Assembly (NCBI RefSeq): GCF_012843875.1 | Contig: NZ_JABAFY010000029.1 | Coordinates: 1 to 32,635, forward strand | Reading direction: 5' to 3' | Source: Desulfovibrio piger | GTDB taxonomy: Bacteria > Desulfobacterota > Desulfovibrionia > Desulfovibrionales > Desulfovibrionaceae | Length of the DNA stretch: 32,635 nucleotides | Program-made: the position numbers and the translations under genes | Shown here: piece after piece, positions 15,118 to 21,413 of the stretch | Position numbering within the stretch: the stretch's first letter is position 1 | How the letters are laid out: the number at the start of each line of letters is the position of its first letter | Notes under the pieces: model-generated | Database searches by the model: none | What the model saw: only the letters and a program-made list of their open reading frames with translations | What the model was told of the DNA's origin: nothing

Positions 15118-15407
15118 AAACTTCCCTCCCTCTCCCCAGCGCGCTTTAGTTGGGGCTAGGTGGCTCTTGGGCCACAAGGCCCCGTGGGTACGCCCTGTGT
15201 CCCTGTCCGGGAATGACCCGCCGGGGAGAGGAAAAGGCAGCCAGCAGGAGAGCCCTGCATATTTTATGACCGCCCCTGTGGGAGCTCTGCCCACCTCCCG
15301 GATCTTTCCGGGGTGGTGCCGGGAGACCTTCAGCAGGGAAAAGCTGGCGCATCGCCCCGTCTGTCATCCTCCTGAATAAAGCGCATTTGGGGGAGGATGG
15401 GGGGCCC

Positions 15408-15458
15408 GGGGGGAAGGAACCCCCTTGGGGCGCTAGTCAAAGGGGGTTCCTTCCCCCC
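15408..15458 (-). repeat. Inverted copy of the hairpin element before leuC (copy D)
   Basis: A perfect 19-bp stem (15408-15426 with 15440-15458) and 13-base loop match the geometry of copy A. Read on the minus strand, the loop contains CTAGCGC and the tail has CCTCCCCCAAATGCGCTTTA, matching copy A's tail. It ends 31 bases before the leuC start. Confidence 0.65.
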
Positions 15459-15489
15459 GCAATCGCATTCCGTACCAAGGAGAACCATC

Positions 15490-16752
15490 ATGCCTCAGAC
15501 GCTTGCGCAAAAGATCCTGCAAGCCCACACCGACGACGTCATCGAGCGCGACGGACAGATCGTCCAGTGCCGCCTGTCCCTGGTGCTGGCCAATGACATC
15601 ACCGGCCCCTTGGCCATCAAATCCTTCAAGGGCATGGGCGCCAGCCGCGTGTTCGACAAGGACAAGATCGCCCTGGTCATGGACCACTTCACGCCCCAGA
15701 AGGACATCGCCTCGGCCAACCAGGTGATGATCAGCCGCCAGTTCGCCCAGGAGCAGGGCATCACCCACTACTACGAAGGCGGCGACTGCGGCGTGGAACA
15801 CACCCTGCTGCCCGAACGCGGCCTGGTGGGCCCCGGTGACGTGGTCATCGGCGCGGACAGCCACACCTGCACCTACGGCGGCATCGGCGCCTTCGCCACG
15901 GGCATGGGCTCCACCGACATCGCCGCCGGCATGGCCCTTGGCGAGACCTGGATCAAGGTGCCCCCGACCATCCGCGTGAACATCAACGGCCAGATGCCCA
16001 AGTGGCTGCGCGGCAAGGACCTGATGCTGCTGCTCATCAAGACCATCGGCGTGGACGGTGCCCTGTACAAGGCCCTGGAATTCGGTGGTTCCGTCATCGA
16101 TGCCCTGCCTGTGGAAGGCCGTCTGACCATGGCCAACATGGCCATCGAAGCCGGCGGCAAGGTGGGCCTGTTCGCCGTGGACGAGCTCACCCGCCAGTAC
16201 TGCGCCGAGCACGGCCGTCCCGGCGTGACCATGAGTCTGGCCGCTGACGAAGGCGCCGTGTACGAGCGCGTGGTGGACATCGACGTGACCGGCCAGGAAC
16301 CCGTGGTGGCCTGTCCGCACCTGCCCTCCAACGTGAAGAACGTTTCCGAGCTCAAGGACCTGTCCGTGCAGCAGGTGGTGGTGGGCTCCTGCACCAACGG
16401 CCGCATCAGCGACATGCGCGATGCCGCCGAGATTCTGCGCGGCCGCAAGGTGGCCAAGGGCGTGCGCTGCATCATCCTGCCCTCCACCCCCGCCGTGTGG
16501 AAGCAGTGCCTCAAGGAAGGCCTGATGGAAGTCTTCATGGATGCCGGCTGCATCGTGGGCCCCTGCACCTGCGGTCCCTGCCTGGGCGGCCACATGGGCA
16601 TCCTGGGCGACGGCGAACGCGCCGTGGCCACCACCAACCGCAACTTCCGCGGCCGTATGGGCAGCCTGGATTCCGAAGTCTACCTGTCCAGCCCCGTGGT
16701 GGCGGCCGCCAGTGCCGTGGCGGGCTGCATCGCCGGCCCTGACCAGCTCTAA
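15490..16752 (+). CDS. leuC: 3-isopropylmalate dehydratase large subunit
   Basis: This 420-residue iron-sulfur subunit isomerises 2-isopropylmalate to 3-isopropylmalate together with LeuD. The aconitase-family blocks are clear: [49 protein letters not shown] carrying the first cluster Cys, and [14 protein letters not shown] carrying the other two. The start at 15490 has AAGGAG 8 bases upstream; a longer frame upstream runs through the hairpin element and is not coding. It precedes leuD by 26 bases. This is the shorter, archaeal/clostridial-type LeuC found in many anaerobes. The [4Fe-4S] cluster makes the enzyme oxygen-sensitive, which suits the proposed host. Confidence 0.97.
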   Translation: MPQTLAQKILQAHTDDVIERDGQIVQCRLSLVLANDITGPLAIKSFKGMGASRVFDKDKIALVMDHFTPQKDIASANQVMISRQFAQEQGITHYYEGGDCGVEHTLLPERGLVGPGDVVIGADSHTCTYGGIGAFATGMGSTDIAAGMALGETWIKVPPTIRVNINGQMPKWLRGKDLMLLLIKTIGVDGALYKALEFGGSVIDALPVEGRLTMANMAIEAGGKVGLFAVDELTRQYCAEHGRPGVTMSLAADEGAVYERVVDIDVTGQEPVVACPHLPSNVKNVSELKDLSVQQVVVGSCTNGRISDMRDAAEILRGRKVAKGVRCIILPSTPAVWKQCLKEGLMEVFMDAGCIVGPCTCGPCLGGHMGILGDGERAVATTNRNFRGRMGSLDSEVYLSSPVVAAASAVAGCIAGPDQL

Positions 16753-16778
16753 GCCGTTTTTTCAGAAAGGATCACGTC

Positions 16779-17279
16779 ATGAATTACAAAGGTACGGCCC
16801 ACAAGGTGGGCGAACATATCGATACCGACGCCATCATCCCGGCCCGCTTCCTGGTGACCTCTGACGCCAAGGAACTGGGCGCCAACTGCATGGCCGGTCT
16901 GGAACCTGACTGGGTCAAGCGCGTGAAGCCCGGCGACATCATGGTGGCCGGCCGCAACTTCGGCTGCGGCTCCTCCCGCGAGCACGCCCCCATCGCCATC
17001 CTGGGCGCGGGCATGCCCGTGGTCATCGGCCACAGCTTTGCCCGCATCTTCTACCGCAACGCCTTCAACATGGGCCTGCTGCTCATGGAAGTGGGCGACG
17101 ACGTGGACAAGATCAATGACGGCGACGAGCTGGAAGTGGATGCCGCCACCGGTGTCATCCGCGACCTGACCAACGGCGCCGAGATCCAGTGCCCGCCCCT
17201 GCCGGCCTCCATGGCCGCCATCCTGGCCAAGGGCGGCCTGGTCAACTATGTGAAGGAACGTCTGGCCGCCAAGGGCTAG
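16779..17279 (+). CDS. leuD: 3-isopropylmalate dehydratase small subunit
   Basis: This 166-residue swivel-domain partner of LeuC completes the isomerase active site. It begins [25 protein letters not shown]. It contains [15 protein letters not shown], the hallmark of the small subunit, and [22 protein letters not shown]. Length matches the short form that pairs with the roughly 420-residue LeuC. AAGGAT lies 6-7 bases upstream. It follows leuC by 26 bases, and a 22-bp perfect inverted repeat starts 17 bases after its stop. Confidence 0.97.
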   Translation: MNYKGTAHKVGEHIDTDAIIPARFLVTSDAKELGANCMAGLEPDWVKRVKPGDIMVAGRNFGCGSSREHAPIAILGAGMPVVIGHSFARIFYRNAFNMGLLLMEVGDDVDKINDGDELEVDAATGVIRDLTNGAEIQCPPLPASMAAILAKGGLVNYVKERLAAKG

Positions 17280-17296
17280 GCGGACAGCTGCTGGCT

Positions 17297-17342
17297 GAGG
17301 GGGAGAGGGGCCCCTTTTCCAAAAGGGGCCCCTCTCCCCCTC
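17297..17342 (+). terminator. Perfect 22-bp palindromic hairpin after leuD (copy B)
   Basis: The arms 17297-17318 and 17321-17342 are perfectly complementary over 22 bp, with only two bases between them. The tail AAACTCCCCCTCTCC leads to AAAACTTTTGTT. This is the same hairpin-plus-tail layout as the element after leuA and the one after the EamA gene. Confidence 0.75.
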
Positions 17343-17568
17343 AAACTCCCCCTCTCCTCCCGAAAACTTTTGTTCCGGTCGATAACGGGGCAGGGCAGGA
17401 CGGTGATCGTGCCCTGAATATCCGTCCCCCGGTGGTTTGGGGAGAGCGTGCCGTGGAGGCAGGGCAAGAGCGGAGGCTGCGGAAGGCGTGCCCTTCGCGG
17501 CTTTCTGGTGAGCAAGGACAATTTTTGCACACAAGCGCAGTGCTGCGGCGCTGCATGAGGATATCAAG

Positions 17569-18642
17569 ATGAAAAAGACCATTTGTCTGTTGCCGGGTGA
17601 CGGCATCGGTCCCGAGATCGTGGCCCAGGGCGTGGCCGTCCTGGAAGCTGTGGCCAAAAAGTTCGGCCATGAATTCGACTTCGTGCCCGCCCTCATCGGC
17701 GGCGCGGCCATCGACGCCACCGGCGAGCCCCTGCCCGCCGCCACGGTGGAAGCCTGCCAGAAGGCCGACGCCGTGTATCTGGGCGCCGTGGGCGGCCCCA
17801 AGTGGGACAATATCGAGCCTGCCCGCCGTCCTGAAAAGGGCCTGCTGGGCATCCGCAAGGCCCTGGGCCTGTTCGCCAACCTGCGTCCCGCCCTGCTGCT
17901 GCCCGAACTGGCCGGCGCCTGCCTGCTGCGTTCCGACATCGCGGCCCGCGGTCTGGACCTCATCGTGGTGCGCGAGCTGACCGGTGACATCTACTTCGGC
18001 GAGCCCCGCGCCATCGAAGAACGTAACGGCCTGCGCGTGGGCTACAACACCATGATCTACGACGAGAACGAGATCCGCCGCATCGCCAAGGTGGCCTTCG
18101 AGACCGCCCGCCAGCGTCGCAAGAAGGTCTGCTCCGTGGAAAAGAGCAACGTGCTGGAGACCTCCCGCCTCTGGAAGGCCGTGGTGCAGGAAGTGCACGC
18201 CGACTACCCCGACGTGGAACTGAGCCACATGTACGTGGACAACGCCGCCATGCAGCTGGTGCGCGATCCTTCGCAGTTCGACGTCATCCTCACCGGCAAC
18301 ATCTTCGGTGACATCCTCTCCGACGAGGCCTCCGTCATCACCGGTTCGCTGGGCATGCTGCCTTCCGCCTCCATGGGCGCCCAGGCTCCGGCCCTGTTCG
18401 AGCCCATCCACGGTTCCGCGCCCGACATCGCCGGTCAGGACAAGGCCAATCCTCTGGCCACCATCCTGTCCGCCGGCATGATGCTGCGTCTGGCCTTCGG
18501 CCTGTCCGAAGAAGCCGACGCCGTGGAGAATGCCGTGCGCCAGACCCTGCGTGACGGTTTCCGTACCGGCGACATCATGGAAGACGGCTGCACCCTGGTG
18601 GGCTGCGCCGAGATGGGCCGTCTGGTGGCCGAACGCCTGTAG
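17569..18642 (+). CDS. leuB: 3-isopropylmalate dehydrogenase
   Basis: This 357-residue cytosolic enzyme oxidises and decarboxylates 3-isopropylmalate with NAD to 2-ketoisocaproate. It begins [52 protein letters not shown] and [20 protein letters not shown] are diagnostic of LeuB rather than isocitrate dehydrogenase, and [23 protein letters not shown] completes the substrate/NAD region. GAGGAT lies 8 bases before the ATG. It is separated from leuD by 289 bases containing a strong hairpin, so it may have its own promoter, although I see no clear one. A standard terminator follows. Confidence 0.97.
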   Translation: MKKTICLLPGDGIGPEIVAQGVAVLEAVAKKFGHEFDFVPALIGGAAIDATGEPLPAATVEACQKADAVYLGAVGGPKWDNIEPARRPEKGLLGIRKALGLFANLRPALLLPELAGACLLRSDIAARGLDLIVVRELTGDIYFGEPRAIEERNGLRVGYNTMIYDENEIRRIAKVAFETARQRRKKVCSVEKSNVLETSRLWKAVVQEVHADYPDVELSHMYVDNAAMQLVRDPSQFDVILTGNIFGDILSDEASVITGSLGMLPSASMGAQAPALFEPIHGSAPDIAGQDKANPLATILSAGMMLRLAFGLSEEADAVENAVRQTLRDGFRTGDIMEDGCTLVGCAEMGRLVAERL

Positions 18643-18668
18643 TCTCTGGTTCTGTTTTTCCGGAATGG

Positions 18669-18708
18669 AGCGGAGCTGCCCTGCGGGGCGGCTCCGCTTT
18701 TTGTTTTT
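18669..18708 (+). terminator. Terminator of leuB
   Basis: A 13-bp stem with one T-G pair (AGCGGAGCTGCCC with GGGCGGCTCCGCT) and a TGCG loop is followed by TTTTTGTTTTT. It begins about 25 bases past the leuB stop. Confidence 0.9.
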
Positions 18709-19073
18709 GGAGGAAGGGGAAAGGCGTTGCTGCGGCGGTCCTCAAAAGGGAAGGCCAGGCCTCTGGTCACGACAGTAGCCGATGGCGGGAAGGGAGGGGG
18801 ACGGGAGAGGGACGATGGCAGGAAACAGATCTCGGCCAGGGCAGGAAGGGAAGCGGCACGAGAAGGGGCCCAGGGGCAGCCGTAGGCGTCGTGCGTCCGT
18901 GAGCCAGGCGCATACGGCACGCCATGCCCCGGGATGGGGATTGCGGGGAAAGATCGGGGTGTGCAGGCCGACGGGAAGAGCCGTCAGAGACGGTCGGCAG
19001 GAGACGGGCTTGCGTGCCATGAGGATCGCCACTGACCCTGAAAAAAACGTTTGGGCAGGGAGAAGGGGAGTTT
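18709..19073. other. Intergenic region between leuB and the EamA gene
   Basis: I see no gene or RNA in this GC-rich stretch. A 97-codon plus-strand frame (18782-19075) is Arg/Gly-rich and resembles no family, so I do not call it. Confidence 0.5.
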
Positions 19074-19113
19074 GAGGGGGAGAGGTGTCCAAAGAGATGG
19101 CCTTCTCCCCCTC
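19074..19113 (-). terminator. Hairpin/terminator after the EamA gene (copy C)
   Basis: The 10-bp stem GAGGGGGAGA/TCTCCCCCTC starts 4 bases past the stop of the minus-strand gene. On that strand it is followed by AAACTCCCCTTCTCCC and then AAACGTTTTTTTC. This repeats the layout of the element after leuD. Confidence 0.7.
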
Positions 19114-19117
19114 GTAT

Positions 19118-20014
19118 CTACTCCCCATGCTTTCTTTTCTGCAGCCAGGCCTGGATCTGCGGCCCGGTCATGACCAAGACCACGGCGGCGCAGATGACGG
19201 CCACGCCGCTGAAGACGGCGAAGGTGGCGGGCTCGTCGAAGACGAGGATGCCCACGGTGACGGCGGTGAGCGGTTCGCCCACGCCCAGGATGGAGGCCAG
19301 GGTGGAACCGATGTGCTGGATGGCCAGGATCAGGGTCAGGTTGGAGATGACCGCGGTGATGATGGCCAGCAGCAGGCTCAGGGCCAGCTGTTCCCAGGTA
19401 CCGATGATCTCGAAGGTCCCGGAGATCAGGGCATTGATAAGGGACACGCCGGTACCGAAGAACAGCACCCAGAAGGTGATGCTCAGGCCCGAGATGCTGT
19501 GGATGCGGGCCACATGCAGGCCCGAGATGTAGAGAGCGTTGCACAGGGCCGACGCCAGCAGCAGGCCCACGCCCAGCGGGTCAAGGCTGCCGCCGTCATC
19601 ACCGCCGCCGCTGCCCAGCAGGGCCACGCCAAGGATGGCCAGCAGCACGGAACTGGCCGTGATGATGGAAAATTTTTCATGGAAGAAGATGGTCATGATG
19701 AGCATGACCATCAGCGGATACAGGAATTGCAGGGTGGCCGTGACGCCGCCCGACAGGTAGAGCAGGCCCCAGATCATGAGCAGGGCGGCCAGGGCGTAGA
19801 GCACGCTGAACAGGGCTAGCAGGCCGAGGTCGCGCGCGGGCGCGGCAAGACGTTCCTGGCGCAGGACGAGGATGAGGCCCAGGCTTATGGAGGCGAAGAG
19901 GAAGCGGTAAAAAAGGACACAGTCCGCGGACAGGCCGCTATGCAGCAGGGGCAGACTGAACAGCGGGATGAGACCGAAAGCGGCGGAGGAAATAAGGGCA
20001 AGCACAAAACCCAT
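19118..20014 (-). CDS. EamA-family (drug/metabolite) transporter
   Basis: This 298-residue inner-membrane protein has about ten hydrophobic helices arranged as two EamA repeats. The first ends near MIWGLLYLSGGVTATLQFLY. The second runs from LDPLGVGLLLASALCNALYISG to ILGVGEPLTAVTVGILVFDEP, the typical second-repeat block. Such carriers export or import amino acids, nucleotides or other small metabolites; the substrate cannot be told from sequence. GGAG lies 8 bases before the ATG. It stands alone on the minus strand, convergent with leuB. Its position next to the leu genes invites, but does not prove, a role in amino-acid efflux. Confidence 0.92.
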   Translation of the reverse strand: MGFVLALISSAAFGLIPLFSLPLLHSGLSADCVLFYRFLFASISLGLILVLRQERLAAPARDLGLLALFSVLYALAALLMIWGLLYLSGGVTATLQFLYPLMVMLIMTIFFHEKFSIITASSVLLAILGVALLGSGGGDDGGSLDPLGVGLLLASALCNALYISGLHVARIHSISGLSITFWVLFFGTGVSLINALISGTFEIIGTWEQLALSLLLAIITAVISNLTLILAIQHIGSTLASILGVGEPLTAVTVGILVFDEPATFAVFSGVAVICAAVVLVMTGPQIQAWLQKRKHGE

Positions 20015-20120
20015 GACAGCTCTCCATGACGAGGGATTTGCGGTTTTCCAAATGACTCACGATTTCCGACATTGCCCCAAAGAAAACGGGAATACAAGGG
20101 GTTGGGGCTGATCGAAGGCC

Positions 20121-20145
20121 AAAAAAAAGGGCGCTCGGGGCGCCC
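20121..20145 (-). terminator. Terminator of the rlpA-like gene
   Basis: On the minus strand the stem GGGCGC/GCGCCC with a 5-base loop is followed by eight T. It starts about 24 bases past the stop. Confidence 0.8.
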
Positions 20146-20168
20146 GGAAAAAAGGGAGCGGCAGAGCG

Positions 20169-20771
20169 CTAGTTGCCGGCATCGTCCAGCACGACCTCGG
20201 CCTCGGGGTGGCCCTGGCGCAGCGCTTCATGCATGGCGGCCGCGTCGGCAAAGGCGAAGAAGGGGCCCACCTGGTCATCCTTGTAACGCACGAAATAGGC
20301 CTGTCCGTTCTGCAGGGGGGTGCCGCTGGGGTCGCTGACCACTTCCAGATCGACCTTGCCCACGCCGCGGTCGTTCATGTTGATCTGCTGGGCGGCAGCA
20401 TAGGAAAGGTCGATGATGCGGCCACGCACATAGGGGCCGCGGTCGGTCACGCAGACCATGACGCTCTTGCCGTTGCTCTTGTCGGTGACGCGCACCACGG
20501 TGCCGATGGGCAGGGTGCGGTGGGCAGCCGTGAAGGTGTACATGTCATAGCCTTCACCGCTGGCGGTCTTCTTGTTGTGGAAGTCGGCCCCGTACCAGGA
20601 GGCCATGCCGGTCATGAAGGCATCGGCGTTGCTCTGGGCACGTTTGAGCCAGACATCACGGCTGGAGGAAGCAGTCTTTGCATCGCCGGCATAGGCGGCG
20701 GACATGGGGGAGGCCAGCAGCAGACAGGTCAGCAGCAGCGCCAGCATCCCCATGGAAGAATGTGAGGTCAT
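20169..20771 (-). CDS. RlpA-like septal ring lytic transglycosylase, SPOR-less
   Basis: This 200-residue exported protein has a signal peptide (MGMLALLLTCLLLASPMSAAYA) and then a double-psi beta-barrel: GMASWYGADFHNKKTASGE, FTAAHRTLPIGTVVRVTD, VTDRGPYVRGRIIDLSYAAA, including the Asp of the DRGP block. RlpA proteins cleave naked glycan strands during cell separation. Unlike E. coli RlpA it has no lipobox and no C-terminal SPOR domain, so septal targeting must differ. The last 35 residues are Ala-rich and may form a small helical tail. The start at 20771 has AAGGAG 5 bases upstream. Its 640-base upstream region includes an unusual AT-rich repeat patch. Confidence 0.9.
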   Translation of the reverse strand: MTSHSSMGMLALLLTCLLLASPMSAAYAGDAKTASSSRDVWLKRAQSNADAFMTGMASWYGADFHNKKTASGEGYDMYTFTAAHRTLPIGTVVRVTDKSNGKSVMVCVTDRGPYVRGRIIDLSYAAAQQINMNDRGVGKVDLEVVSDPSGTPLQNGQAYFVRYKDDQVGPFFAFADAAAMHEALRQGHPEAEVVLDDAGN

Positions 20772-20896
20772 AGAAACTCCTTGGTTGAAGCAGGTACGCG
20801 GCGTGGTTGCCCACGCGGCGCAGGTCGTCGGACGACCCACCCCGTCAAGGCTGCACAACGGGGCTTGCCTGAAACGCCAAACAAAAAGATTGAGGC

Positions 20897-20925
20897 ATGA
20901 TGCCTGAAAAAAAGCTCTGTGTCAA
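20897..20925 (-). promoter_or_regulatory. Candidate promoter of the rlpA-like gene
   Basis: On the minus strand a perfect TTGACA is followed by a 17-base spacer and CATCAT. The start codon is about 126 bases downstream. Confidence 0.5.
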
Positions 20926-21007
20926 ACCAGGTAAATTTTGCAAGAGAAAGTCTGGAAAATTTCCTGTCCAAGATGAGTAATTAACAGTTGATATGCAGTT
21001 AGCATGT

Positions 21008-21077
21008 AACTTTATATCGACTGTTATTTTTTGATATATAAAGTTAGTTTTTGCAGATATAAAGTTGATATAAAGTT
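21008..21077. repeat. ATATAAAGTT repeat array upstream of rlpA-like gene
   Basis: ATATAAAGTT occurs exactly at 21036-21045, 21057-21066 and 21068-21077, and inverted as AACTTTATAT at 21008-21017. The direct copies start 21 and 11 bases apart, about two turns and one turn of DNA, placing them on the same face. The block is far more AT-rich than its surroundings. This looks like a protein-binding operator array. Confidence 0.55.
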
Positions 21078-21360
21078 AAAAGTTTCTGCAATTCTTCTGT
21101 ATATTGTGAAAGGGGGCAAGAGGCCCCTGCACGGGCTGTCAGGGGGGCCTGAATTGCATATTCCGCTTTTAGGAACACGCATGCGAGAGGTGGGAGGAGA
21201 GGACAGAAGGACTGTCCGGGCCGGAGCGGATCCGGCCTTCGGGAGGGGCTTTTCGGGGCCTTCGATATCATGACCACCACAGAGCGGCGTCAGGGAAACT
21301 GCCGTGGAAGGCTGGTTGCCGACGGGTCGCCGACAGGACCGCAGCAGCGGTGCGGGCAAC

Positions 21361-21388
21361 AAAAAAGGGCGCCCCTTGCGGGGCGCCC
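21361..21388 (-). terminator. Terminator of purL
   Basis: On the minus strand a perfect 9-bp stem (GGGCGCCCC/GGGGCGCCC) is followed by a TTTTTTG run. It begins 26 bases past the purL stop. Confidence 0.9.
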
Positions 21389-21413
21389 CTGATGTTCGCG
21401 GCAGGGCCGGGAC

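Larger units (their letters stand above)
15056..15489. other. leuA-leuC intergenic region bracketed by inverted hairpin elements
   Basis: No gene is visible in 434 bases. Two long hairpins, 15067-15117 and 15408-15458, are described separately; they belong to the same repeat family and face each other. The sequence between them (about 15155-15370) has no convincing open frame. Its only AT-rich spot is GCATATTTTATG near 15258, which might include a -10 box for leuC, but I see no good -35. Confidence 0.5.
20772..21360. other. Long upstream region of the rlpA-like gene
   Basis: About 590 bases without a gene lie between the purL terminator and the rlpA-like start. The region holds a candidate minus-strand promoter (20897-20925), the palindrome GGTCGTCGGACGACC near 20823, and an AT-rich block with four ATATAAAGTT units (21008-21077). 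An 80-codon plus-strand frame from 21031 starts inside the AT-rich block and has no recognisable product. Confidence 0.55.

Noticed and set aside
20772..20858. N-terminal extension of the rlpA-like gene to 20858
   Set aside because: The extension lacks a signal peptide and disrupts the one beginning at 20771, which also has a well-placed AAGGAG.
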